A stretch of DNA of 64,000 nt from JAGNLA01 sp964472265 (GTDB lineage: Bacteria > Caldisericota > Caldisericia > JAAYUI01), in NCBI GenBank assembly GCA_964472265.1, contig CAYYJO010000002.1, positions 1 through 64,000 on the forward strand, written 5' to 3'. Shown here in pieces: positions 44,068 to 52,340 of this stretch (positions within the stretch are counted from its first letter, which is position 1; the number at the start of each line of letters is the position of its first letter). The notes beneath the pieces were generated by a model, which was not told the origin of the DNA, did not search any database, and saw only the letters and a program-made list of their open reading frames with translations. The translations under genes were made by a program, and so were the position numbers.

Positions 44068-45410
44068 CCGACCTCCTTTTTAATGCTGGCAAAACCGGCG
44101 CAGATTCCGCAGGTTATCCAGAACGTGATGTTGAGCGGAGTAATGTCCCACAGGTTTTCAAACATCAGGTGCACCATGAATGCAACCATTCCACCAATCA
44201 GTCCGGCGATGAGGAACCGATCCTGCTCCAGGGCAGCTTTCAAGCCCTTGAAGGCCTCCCTGATTGAAGAAAGGAGAATGAAGGCAAACGAAACGATGCC
44301 CACAAACCCGTAGTTGGACAGAATCAAAAGATAGTTGTTGTCAACATAAAGTCCACCAAATGCCTGGATGCCGTATGCAACAGCACCGCCAAAACCACCG
44401 GCGCCAATGCCAAAGACAGGGAATCTGGAGAAGATGTTCAAGGCTGTGCCCCACCTGAATGAACGGCCATAGATCGAATCTCTCCAGGCATAATCCTCAG
44501 AGAATATCGATTCAAAGCGCATCCTTAAATCAGGCAGAATAAGAATTGCAGCGGCGACCGCGCCCATGAGCACGACAATCCACCACCGCCTTGCAGACGA
44601 AACAGCAAAGACGATCAGTCCAAGAGAAAGTCCGACCCATGCTGCACGGTTCAGGGTTGCATAGAGTCCGTAGGCAATAATGAGAAAGCAGATGCCCCAG
44701 AAAATCTTTTTCCAGGCATTGCCGACCTTGAATGTCATGCCAATTGATGCCGGCAAAATCAATGCCAGCAAACCGGCTGTTGCGTTTGGACTGCCAAGGA
44801 AGCTCGTCGCTCTTGTAAAATTTACGTCCGAAGCAGCATCAAGCCAGCCACGGGGAGTGAATACACCGGCTGAACGCTGGATTACAGCGTATCCGGCTAC
44901 AACGGTTGCACAGATGATGAGCATCGACGCAAGATGAGTGAGAGTTTTTCTGTCGAAACCGGCGTTGATGATAACAAAGAAAATTATCGCACCCTGAAGG
45001 ACTGACCTTATGGCCGTGATTATGTGGCCATAGGGGAGGTTTGCTAGCAGACCCGAAATGCAGGCGATCACGAAGAAAGTGATTGCAGCCCACCAAACGA
45101 GGGTTACCCTGAAGTCGTCACGCTTTTCCCTCGCCAACTTCCAGATGAGCGCCACAACGATCAAAGCGTACAAGGCATCGTCCCAGAGCGAGCCGATTGC
45201 TCCCTGAGACCTTAGGAGACCGTCAATGACCGAGGCGTAACAGAGAATGCCGACGCCTACCTCAATCTTCGAAAAAACAACGATAATGAGCGTGATGACG
45301 CCAACCAGCGCAGCAATCCAGAGGGTTTTGGCAAACACAGCCAGAACCGCAAGAATGATGCCGGTTACAACCAACACAAGCGTCATGAAGGTCTTATTGG
45401 TCGAGTTCAT
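44064..45410 (-). CDS. O-antigen ligase/polymerase-like membrane protein
   Basis: The product of about 448 residues is hydrophobic with roughly ten to twelve membrane segments. It has a central periplasmic loop and the Wzy_C/WaaL-type stretch TRATSFLGSPNATAGLLALI. Proteins of this family transfer or polymerise lipid-linked glycans, or glycosylate proteins. I start at ATG 45410 (AAGGTG upstream) rather than TTG 45413. Its gene lies in an envelope block with LCP, MurJ and DUF4330-type genes, which fits surface polysaccharide assembly. Confidence 0.88.
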   Translation of the reverse strand: MNSTNKTFMTLVLVVTGIILAVLAVFAKTLWIAALVGVITLIIVVFSKIEVGVGILCYASVIDGLLRSQGAIGSLWDDALYALIVVALIWKLAREKRDDFRVTLVWWAAITFFVIACISGLLANLPYGHIITAIRSVLQGAIIFFVIINAGFDRKTLTHLASMLIICATVVAGYAVIQRSAGVFTPRGWLDAASDVNFTRATSFLGSPNATAGLLALILPASIGMTFKVGNAWKKIFWGICFLIIAYGLYATLNRAAWVGLSLGLIVFAVSSARRWWIVVLMGAVAAAILILPDLRMRFESIFSEDYAWRDSIYGRSFRWGTALNIFSRFPVFGIGAGGFGGAVAYGIQAFGGLYVDNNYLLILSNYGFVGIVSFAFILLSSIREAFKGLKAALEQDRFLIAGLIGGMVAFMVHLMFENLWDITPLNITFWITCGICAGFASIKKEVG

Positions 45411-45933
45411 CAAACACCTTCAGCAGTCTGCTGGTTTTAATCAGCTCAGTCAGTTTAACGCTAGTCAGAACAAGAAGGATTGAGAGCAAAAACCCCACAA
45501 TCGAGAAGACAAGAATGAAGTTGGAGCTGCCGGCGAAAAGATTTCTCAGGGTTCCGTAGAACGGGAAGAAAGCGCAACCGATCCAGCCGATGCCTCCAAG
45601 GAAGTTGTCTTCGAAGTAATGTTTTATCGCCAGCCCGGTTTTTGTAATGAAAGAGGATTTTAATGCTTCGCTTTCAACAAAATTTTTCCTCACAAAACCG
45701 AGAAACGATGACCAGCACTTTTGGATTTCAACAGCAAAATAGCTTGGTTTTTGGGTCAGCCTCTTGCTGAAAGGTTCGTCGCCTGTCAGCCACGCAACAA
45801 AAACAGAACCTGAGACCACCCTGTCCCAGAAACGCAAAAATACGTCGACAGCCTTCCTGGTTTTGGAGTTATGCCAGGAGGCGCCGAACCTTGAGAAAAA
45901 ATCAAGGATTTTGCTTGACTGGAGCAGGTTCAT
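45394..45933 (-). CDS. Uncharacterised membrane protein in the envelope block
   Basis: I do not recognise this 179-residue protein. The first 115 residues are amphipathic and rich in Phe, Trp, Lys and Ser. One weak and one strong hydrophobic segment follow (about 112-130 and 137-162). An AAGGAG lies 10 nt before the ATG. It overlaps the LCP gene by 32 bp at its start and the O-antigen ligase gene by 17 bp at its end, so it is embedded between the two polymer-handling genes and may assist one of them. Confidence 0.6.
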   Translation of the reverse strand: MNLLQSSKILDFFSRFGASWHNSKTRKAVDVFLRFWDRVVSGSVFVAWLTGDEPFSKRLTQKPSYFAVEIQKCWSSFLGFVRKNFVESEALKSSFITKTGLAIKHYFEDNFLGGIGWIGCAFFPFYGTLRNLFAGSSNFILVFSIVGFLLSILLVLTSVKLTELIKTSRLLKVFDELDQ

Positions 45934-46930
45934 CTATCAGGAACTCCTTGCTTTGGGCTTTGATTTTGTCCAGATACGGAATCATGACACTAAGATTGAA
46001 GTTAGGGTCGTCGGTGGGCATTGAACCATCTTCGCCCCACCAGGTCAGAACTACAAGATTCTGGTTTGTTGTGCCTTTCATTATGTCCTGGAACTTGAGC
46101 AACAATCTGATGCCACTTTGAACATTCAGGTTCGTTTCCACGTTTCTCTGGATGATTTTGATTATCTGGCCAAATTTTCCAAGATTCTTAAACTGAAGCA
46201 GCTCTTTCATGATGGCCTGTATGAATTTTGCCTGTCTGGCAACGCGTCCTGCCGGCTTACCTTCAAGGTCAATCTGCCAATCAGCATCGGTTTGCTCTGG
46301 ATGGGTGTCTGATTTACGGAACCTGACGTACTCAAGAGCTTTCTGGCCATTGAGATGCTGGAAACCTTTTTTCAGATGGATGTGGTTCCCGTCAATGTCG
46401 TCATAGTCCATGTCCTTGTCAACATCGATGTCCACTCCTCCAAGCACATCAACAATCTCGGCAAAACCCCTGAAATTGGTTTTCATGTAGCAGTGGATTT
46501 TCACATCAGTGAGCCATTCGATTGTTTCAATCAGCCTTTGTGTGCCACAGTCGGAACAGAAGTCTGGATTGTTTATGGCGTTGATTTTTGTTGCATAACC
46601 AAGCCATGGTGGCGTTATCCATGTGTCTCTGGCAATCGAGAGCAGATAAACCTTTTTGTTTACGGGGTTGAACGAGATGATCATCATGGTGTCTGATCTG
46701 GCATGGTCGGCTAGATATGGGGCATCGACACCGATGAGAAGCATGTTTATACGTTTGGAAAAATCAAGCTCTTCTCCTTTTACATTTGATCCTGCAAATT
46801 TCATGTTGTAAACGGAGGAAACGATCGAATAGACAAAATTTGCGGCAAGAAAGCCTGCAACCATAATGACTGCAAGAATGATCAGGATGGCTATTCTGGC
46901 TGCCCCGCCTGACCGTCTCTTCGGTCTCAC
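45902..46930 (-). CDS. LytR-CpsA-Psr (LCP) family glycopolymer transferase
   Basis: The 342-residue protein has a basic N-terminus, one membrane segment (about residues 12-34) and an external LCP domain. Conserved features are INMLLIGVDAP, SDTMMIISFNP, LLSIARDTWI, YMKTNFRGFAEIVDVLGGVDI and the Arg motif EYVRFRKSD. Family members attach teichoic acids, capsule or other polymers to peptidoglycan. It starts at GTG, overlapping the murJ stop by 4 bp (GTGA), behind AGGGGG. The context (MurJ, O-antigen ligase) supports a role in surface glycopolymer attachment. Confidence 0.93.
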   Translation of the reverse strand: MRPKRRSGGAARIAILIILAVIMVAGFLAANFVYSIVSSVYNMKFAGSNVKGEELDFSKRINMLLIGVDAPYLADHARSDTMMIISFNPVNKKVYLLSIARDTWITPPWLGYATKINAINNPDFCSDCGTQRLIETIEWLTDVKIHCYMKTNFRGFAEIVDVLGGVDIDVDKDMDYDDIDGNHIHLKKGFQHLNGQKALEYVRFRKSDTHPEQTDADWQIDLEGKPAGRVARQAKFIQAIMKELLQFKNLGKFGQIIKIIQRNVETNLNVQSGIRLLLKFQDIMKGTTNQNLVVLTWWGEDGSMPTDDPNFNLSVMIPYLDKIKAQSKEFLIDEPAPVKQNP

Positions 46931-48477
46931 GAGACCCCCTTGTGACGTAAAACTGCTACTATCTCGTTAAGCTCATTGCGGTCGATAATCCACATTATCA
47001 CAAGATAAACCACGATACCAAGAACGATTGAAAACCCTACCTGGACTATCCTTCCGAGGTTGGAGGCACTGTCAACAAGCCTGAGAAGCCTTTGCGATGT
47101 GAAGTAGGCGACGAAGCCCATGATAATCGAGGCAATTGTAGATTTCAGTATTGATATCAGCAAGCTTGTAATGCCAAAACCGCCAATCTTTTTCCTGATG
47201 ACGAAAATCATTAGCGACATTGAAACGAAAGCTGCGGCAGCAGCGCCGACTGCCAATCCAGGAAGTTTGAACCTTACAAGATAAATGTCAAATACTGCCA
47301 AAAGCCCGACGTGGACAAGTGGGATCCACACAGGCGTTTTTGTGTCGCCAAGTGAATAAAAAACTTTCACCAGCAGCGTTTCAAACGCCCACGGGAGCAT
47401 GGCTATACTGTAGAAGGCGAGCGGCGCCACCGTCCTTATCGTGTCGAGCATCTGGAATTCACCGCGCTGGAACAGAAGGATGATGATGGGTTCAGCGAGT
47501 ACAAGCATTCCGATTGATGCCGGAATGAGTATGAAACTGAACAGTCTCAATGACCACAAAATATTGTATTTCAAAGCCTCAGGCCGGTTTTTTGCAACAG
47601 ATTCAGCAAACAACTGGAAGACGACGGAGGATATTGCCAAAACAAAGATTGACAGGGGTAACTGGCTCACCTGCCAAGCGTTGTCGATTGCAGCCAGCGA
47701 TCCTTGACCAGTGCCGGATGCGAACCATCTTTCAATGAACGGTGCGATATAGTTGATGCCTGATCCAAGGAGAACCGGTATCGCAAGGCTTCCGATTCCG
47801 AGAAGCTCCGGGTTTCGAAGTTCAAAGTTGATCTGGAGCTTGACGCCTTTTACAAACAGGTTCGGAATCATAAGCAGAAGCTGGAGGAGAGCGCCGATTG
47901 TGATGCCCCAGGCGATTGAGTAAATTGATGGAACGGTGAGGATGAAAACGACCGGTGTTGCAGTGAAGACAAGGTTTCCGATTGCCGGGCTGGTAAATCT
48001 CTGGAACGACTGGTGAACGCCGGCAATGAGGGCTGACCATGCCATAAGCATCAATGATGGGAGCATGATGTAGAACATCTTTACCGATTCACCAAGGGTT
48101 TGGGTGTCGGTCACAGAATACTGGCTGAGAACTCTTCCGAGAATTGGTCCGGCAAAGAAGTAGCAAAGAATGATTATTACGCCAAAAATGGCTGTGACGA
48201 CAACGAAAAGGACGCCAATTAGTTTGTTGAGGTCTTCTTTCCTCTGTTCAACAATATACCTTGTGATTATGGGAATGAAGACAGCCGACAAAACCTGGCC
48301 GACAAGGAACAGGGCGAGTGTGAGTGGAATTTTCGACGCAAGCTTGTATGCGTCGTTGAGCATGCCCTGGCCCACCGACTTGTTGATGACCATTTCCCGG
48401 ACAAATCCGAAAACCCTGGCGATAGCCAGGATTATGGTCACCATGCCGATGTCGCGAAGGACCTTTTTTGTGCTCAT
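46927..48477 (-). CDS. murJ: Lipid II flippase MurJ (MviN)
   Basis: The 516-residue protein has about 14 membrane helices and the MviN/MurJ signatures: ARVFGFVREMVINKSVG at the start, NDAYKLASKIP, LSAVFIPIITRY and FYSLGDTKTPVWIPLVHV. MurJ moves the peptidoglycan precursor lipid II across the membrane. It overlaps the DUF4330 gene by 4 bp. Some MviN homologues flip other lipid-linked sugars, so this one could serve surface polysaccharide instead. Confidence 0.94.
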   Translation of the reverse strand: MSTKKVLRDIGMVTIILAIARVFGFVREMVINKSVGQGMLNDAYKLASKIPLTLALFLVGQVLSAVFIPIITRYIVEQRKEDLNKLIGVLFVVVTAIFGVIIILCYFFAGPILGRVLSQYSVTDTQTLGESVKMFYIMLPSLMLMAWSALIAGVHQSFQRFTSPAIGNLVFTATPVVFILTVPSIYSIAWGITIGALLQLLLMIPNLFVKGVKLQINFELRNPELLGIGSLAIPVLLGSGINYIAPFIERWFASGTGQGSLAAIDNAWQVSQLPLSIFVLAISSVVFQLFAESVAKNRPEALKYNILWSLRLFSFILIPASIGMLVLAEPIIILLFQRGEFQMLDTIRTVAPLAFYSIAMLPWAFETLLVKVFYSLGDTKTPVWIPLVHVGLLAVFDIYLVRFKLPGLAVGAAAAAFVSMSLMIFVIRKKIGGFGITSLLISILKSTIASIIMGFVAYFTSQRLLRLVDSASNLGRIVQVGFSIVLGIVVYLVIMWIIDRNELNEIVAVLRHKGVS

Positions 48478-49322
48478 CTGGCCACCTTTTTGATGGATAC
48501 GCAGAGGGCTTTCATGTGTGATCCGCCGACACCCTCACCGTCTTCGATGGTTCCGCAGAATTCGACAAGATCACCTATCTTTGGTTGAGTCTGAATCTCA
48601 ATTTTCTCTGGGGTTGCTGGATTGGTTGGTGTTTTTGGCGCCTCGGCTGTGGTCTTTTCCTCAGCAAGGTTTTCGAGAGCAGCCTTTTCCTGGTCATAGG
48701 GCATAGCTGCAACCCATATTTTGCCATCGCCATCCTTGCCATAGAACTTGCCAAGATTGGGGATCACGTCAACAACTGTAAGATTCACACACTCGGGAAT
48801 TTTCGCTTCAGAGATCGAGGTTGCCTTGCCTTCTGCAGTTTTTACCGAAGTGTATCTGATAGTTTTGAAGGTGCCTTCAGTTGCAAACTCATACTCAAGT
48901 CTTGAGCCGATTAGTAGGTTGTTTGTGTTGTACTTGATTCTCTGGCCGACAGGAGTATTGACCAAAACGGTGATGACAAGGTCTTTGAGTTTTGGCTGGA
49001 TTGTGGTTTCAATTTTGCCCTCACGGTTTTGAACGAAAACTTCCGAGTCCACAAGATATGGCCTTGGTTCGATGACAGTTCCTATAACCGCCCCAGAACG
49101 CTCGATGAGATCGTCACCGATTCTGATGGCATCGACCATTTCGGGATGGACATCCTCAGCTCGTAAAACCACCACATATTTTTCATAGTCGGTGTGGATG
49201 AAGTATCTGCTCAAAACCTTGTAACCACCAAAGGCAAGTCCGGCAATGAGAACGATAATGACCAGAAGATCGATGATATTGAGTTTTCCAAACAGTTTGC
49301 CCTTTTCATCAAGTATAACCAT
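48474..49322 (-). CDS. DUF4330-like membrane-anchored protein
   Basis: The 282-residue protein opens with ILDEKGKLFGKLNIIDLLVI and one membrane helix (about residues 17-37), which fits DUF4330. A large external domain follows with VVVLRAEDVHPEMVDAIRIG and YNTNNLLIGSRLEYEF. Its C-terminus has a Thr/Pro/Glu-rich linker (about 220-245). Function is unknown. The ATG overlaps the ClpB-like stop by one base (TGATG) with AAAGGGTG upstream. Position before murJ suggests an envelope role. Confidence 0.78.
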   Translation of the reverse strand: MVILDEKGKLFGKLNIIDLLVIIVLIAGLAFGGYKVLSRYFIHTDYEKYVVVLRAEDVHPEMVDAIRIGDDLIERSGAVIGTVIEPRPYLVDSEVFVQNREGKIETTIQPKLKDLVITVLVNTPVGQRIKYNTNNLLIGSRLEYEFATEGTFKTIRYTSVKTAEGKATSISEAKIPECVNLTVVDVIPNLGKFYGKDGDGKIWVAAMPYDQEKAALENLAEEKTTAEAPKTPTNPATPEKIEIQTQPKIGDLVEFCGTIEDGEGVGGSHMKALCVSIKKVAR

Positions 49323-51694
49323 CACTTCACCCTTTCAGCAGTCAACCGACCGTCCTTGGCGTCTATCCTCACCGTATCACCCTTGTTCAGTTTTCCTGAC
49401 AGGATGAGATCGGCAAGCCTGTTTTCGACCTCCGTCACGATAACACGCTTGAGAGGCCTTGCACCAAATTCAACTGAATACCCCATTTGCCCGAGCAAAT
49501 CAAGTGTGGATTCGGTAATTTCCAAGGTTATGCTTCTGTCTTTCAGGCGGTTTGCGACACGCTTTATCTGGATTCCAACAATCTGTCTTATCTGCTGCTG
49601 TGTGAGGGGTTTGAAGATGATGATTGAATCGAGTCTGTTTACAAATTCAGGCCTGAATGCAGACTTCACGGCACTCATGTAGATTTCATTCATCTTTTCA
49701 TCGTCCATGCCTGGCTCAACCATGCCGGCGCCAAGGTTTGAGGTCATGATGATGATCGTGTTTTTGAAATCAACTGTTCTGCCCTGACCGTCAGTGACCC
49801 TGCCATCGTCAAGCATTTGCAGGAAAACATTGAATACGTCAGGATGTGCCTTCTCAACTTCGTCAAAGAGCAAAACCTGGTATGGCCTGCGTCTTACCGC
49901 TTCGGTCAGCTGTCCGCCTTCTTCAAAGCCAACATAGCCTGGTGGTGCGCCAATGAGTCTTGCAACCGTGTGCTTTTCCATGTACTCGGACATGTCAAAC
50001 CTTGCAATGGCCGATTCATCATCAAACAGCAAGTCGGCAAGCGATTTGGCAAGCTCGGTTTTCCCTACACCGGTTGGTCCAAGGAACAGGAATGAACCAA
50101 TTGGTTTGTTGGGGTCTGAAAGTCCGGCACGCGATCTTCGGATGGCTTGAGAAACAGCTGTAACTGCCTCATCTTGGCCGATGACCCTTTCGTGAAGTCT
50201 TGCCTCAAGCTCCAGAAGTTTCTTCTGTTCTGATTCAGTCAGCGATGAAACCGGAATGCCTGTCCATCTTGAAACGGTTTTTGCAATGCTTTCAGCGTCG
50301 ACCACCTCGGAAATCTTCACTTTCCTGAGCCAGTCTTCCCTCGCCTGGTCGAACTGCGCTTTGGCTTTGTCAAATTCCTGTGCGTATTGCATCGCTTTCA
50401 GGTTATCGCCAAGCTTTGATGCTGCTTCACCCTCGCGTTTCAATCTCTCGGTTTCGTTTTTAAAACTTGCAACCTCGGGTGGCATCGACTCCATCGCAAC
50501 CCTGATTCTGGCCGCCGTTTCATCAACAAGATCAATGGCTTTGTCTGGAAGAAAACGGTTTGTTATGTATCGCGAGGACAGTTCTGCAGCAGCCTTCAAG
50601 GCTTCGTCGGTGATTTTCACGTCGTGGTGTGCTTCGTATCTATCCCTCAAACCTCTGAGAATTTCGATTGTATCGGCAACCGACGGTTCAGGAACGTTGA
50701 CCGGAGCAAATCTCCGTTCGAGTGCCGGGTCTTTTTCGATGTGTTTGGTATATTCATCAGTTGTTGTGGCTCCGATGCAGTGCAATTCGCCTCTTGCAAG
50801 CGCAGGCTTGAGCAGGTTCGAAGCGTCCATTGCACCTTCAGCTGCGCCAGCACCTATAACCGTATGGAGTTCATCGATGAAAAGAATGATTTTCCCTTCA
50901 GCTTTTCGGATTTCATCCATCACCGATTTCAGCCGTTCCTCAAACTCGCCTCTAAACTTGGTTCCTGCGATCAAAGCTCCCATGTCAAGTGAAAGTATTG
51001 TTTTCCCACGCATCGAATCAGGTACGTTCCCATCAACAATCTTTTGGGCTATCCCTTCAACGATTGCGGTTTTACCGACTCCAGCCTCGCCGATCAGAAC
51101 CGGATTGTTCTTTGTTCTTCGGGATAGAACCTCAAGGCTTCTCTCGATTTCAAGCTTTCTTCCTATGACTGGATCGAGTTTGCCCTTCTTGGCAAGTTCT
51201 GTAAGGTCTCTTGTGTATTTTGCAAGTGCGCTTTGATTGGATTTTGCACCATCTGTTGTGTTCCCTCTGATTGCGGCAAGCGCCTGAAGAATCTTCTCCT
51301 TGTCCAAACCGCTTGAGAGCAGAATTCTTCCAACTTCCCTCGTGTCCGATGTCAAAGCAATGAGCAGGTGTTCGGGGGCTACAAAATTGTCTCCCAGTGA
51401 GTCTGCTTCAGCTTCTGCCCGTTCCAGCACGGATTTTGCCCTCGGTGAGATGTATATCTGTCCTGAGTGCTGGGATTGTTTTGCAGTCTTGGCCAACACT
51501 TTCTGGACTTCATCAAGCACCGGCTTCCAGGCTATTCCCAAGTTGCCAAATATTTCCCTGGCCACACCATCCTTTTCAAGAAGTGACACCAGAAGATGTT
51601 CGCAATCCAGCTCAAAATCACCGTACCTGCCCATTACCTGCTGGGCATCACTGAGCACATCCCTCAGAGAATCCGTGTATTTATCGAAATTCAT
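49322..51694 (-). CDS. Hsp100 AAA+ chaperone with short middle domain (ClpB/ClpC-like)
   Basis: The 790-residue unfoldase has an N-domain repeat pair (about 1-145), a first AAA+ ring (GEAGVGKTAIVEGIA; FIDELHTVIGAG), a middle domain, and a second ring (GPTGVGKTELAKSLAD; LLFDEVEKAHPDVFN). Its middle domain is only about 60 residues, as in ClpC. The segment between TSNLGAG and FRPEFVNRLD has no (L/I/V)G(F/L) tripeptide, which ClpC and ClpA use to dock ClpP. It may therefore act as a ClpP-independent disaggregase. ATG 51694 (GAGAGG 7 nt upstream) overlaps the zinc-finger gene stop as ATGA. Confidence 0.92.
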   Translation of the reverse strand: MNFDKYTDSLRDVLSDAQQVMGRYGDFELDCEHLLVSLLEKDGVAREIFGNLGIAWKPVLDEVQKVLAKTAKQSQHSGQIYISPRAKSVLERAEAEADSLGDNFVAPEHLLIALTSDTREVGRILLSSGLDKEKILQALAAIRGNTTDGAKSNQSALAKYTRDLTELAKKGKLDPVIGRKLEIERSLEVLSRRTKNNPVLIGEAGVGKTAIVEGIAQKIVDGNVPDSMRGKTILSLDMGALIAGTKFRGEFEERLKSVMDEIRKAEGKIILFIDELHTVIGAGAAEGAMDASNLLKPALARGELHCIGATTTDEYTKHIEKDPALERRFAPVNVPEPSVADTIEILRGLRDRYEAHHDVKITDEALKAAAELSSRYITNRFLPDKAIDLVDETAARIRVAMESMPPEVASFKNETERLKREGEAASKLGDNLKAMQYAQEFDKAKAQFDQAREDWLRKVKISEVVDAESIAKTVSRWTGIPVSSLTESEQKKLLELEARLHERVIGQDEAVTAVSQAIRRSRAGLSDPNKPIGSFLFLGPTGVGKTELAKSLADLLFDDESAIARFDMSEYMEKHTVARLIGAPPGYVGFEEGGQLTEAVRRRPYQVLLFDEVEKAHPDVFNVFLQMLDDGRVTDGQGRTVDFKNTIIIMTSNLGAGMVEPGMDDEKMNEIYMSAVKSAFRPEFVNRLDSIIIFKPLTQQQIRQIVGIQIKRVANRLKDRSITLEITESTLDLLGQMGYSVEFGARPLKRVIVTEVENRLADLILSGKLNKGDTVRIDAKDGRLTAERVK

Positions 51695-51888
51695 CGCCAC
51701 ACCTCTCGGATGACAGTAACTTTTGTTTGAACAATTCTTATCTTGATTGATTTACGTTTTAAAAGAAGGAGGTGATACCAGCATTCGACACAGTTCGATA
51801 CATGATCTTCAATCAAAACCGAGAGATCATGAGGTATCCCACCATCAAGGTAATCAGGCAGCAAAGCAAGGACATCATTACACTTCAT
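51691..51888 (-). CDS. Small zinc-finger (anti-sigma-like) protein
   Basis: The 65-residue protein has the zf-HC2 pattern MKCNDVLALLPDYLDG then HVSNCVECWYHL: a Cys near the start and HxxxCxxC about 25 residues later. Such zinc-binding domains are common at the start of anti-sigma factors, where they bind an ECF sigma factor. Here the domain stands alone without a membrane segment, and no sigma factor gene is adjacent. It lies directly upstream of the Hsp100 gene (ATGA overlap) and could regulate stress genes; this is inference. GAGGAG lies 10 nt before its ATG. Confidence 0.75.
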   Translation of the reverse strand: MKCNDVLALLPDYLDGGIPHDLSVLIEDHVSNCVECWYHLLLLKRKSIKIRIVQTKVTVIREVWR

Positions 51889-52336
51889 ACAGTTTTGACT
51901 CCTCGTATGTTAGTTTGTTGGCTTTAGCTCTTGATCTTCTGATCGGTTTTGGACGCTGGATGTGAGATGGATTTGTTTTCCTGGCAACCAGGTTTACTGG
52001 TCTTGGCCTTATGAAAACCTGAACGAGCAGACCGAGAGCAAGTGCAAAGAAAAACGCCCTGAGGATGTCGAAATACACAAACACACCCCAGACGGCACCT
52101 TTCTTGATGAATGCATCGACAAGACCCCAGGCAACGCCAACGAATATGCCAGCAAATCCGAGAAGCCCTGCAAACCTTTGACCACAGGCACCAAGCAATC
52201 CAGGAATGAAACCTACAACAGCAAAACCACCAACAATCCATCCATCGACCACTGTTTTCAAAAACAGTGTCATGATGTAGGCCACTCCGGCACAAAAACC
52301 TGCGCAGACCAGCCCGAGAGCCAGCCAGGCAAGCAT
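51878..52336 (-). CDS. Small polytopic membrane protein of unknown function
   Basis: From ATG 52336 the protein has 152 residues with four hydrophobic segments (about residues 3-24, 30-52, 58-75 and 86-105). A basic, soluble tail ends KANKLTYEESKLYEV. I do not recognise a family. An in-frame TTG at 52384 would add a basic 16-residue N-terminus and overlap thrS by 44 bp, so the start is uncertain. The 3' end overlaps the zinc-finger gene by 11 bp, and the two may work together. Confidence 0.6.
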   Translation of the reverse strand: MLAWLALGLVCAGFCAGVAYIMTLFLKTVVDGWIVGGFAVVGFIPGLLGACGQRFAGLLGFAGIFVGVAWGLVDAFIKKGAVWGVFVYFDILRAFFFALALGLLVQVFIRPRPVNLVARKTNPSHIQRPKPIRRSRAKANKLTYEESKLYEV

Positions 52337-52340
52337 GAGC

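Noticed and set aside
50256..51236. A 326-codon open frame on the plus strand opposite the Hsp100 gene
   Set aside because: It mirrors the third-position bias of the real gene, overlaps a highly conserved AAA+ region and encodes a low-complexity Ser/Ala/Leu-rich product with no domain.
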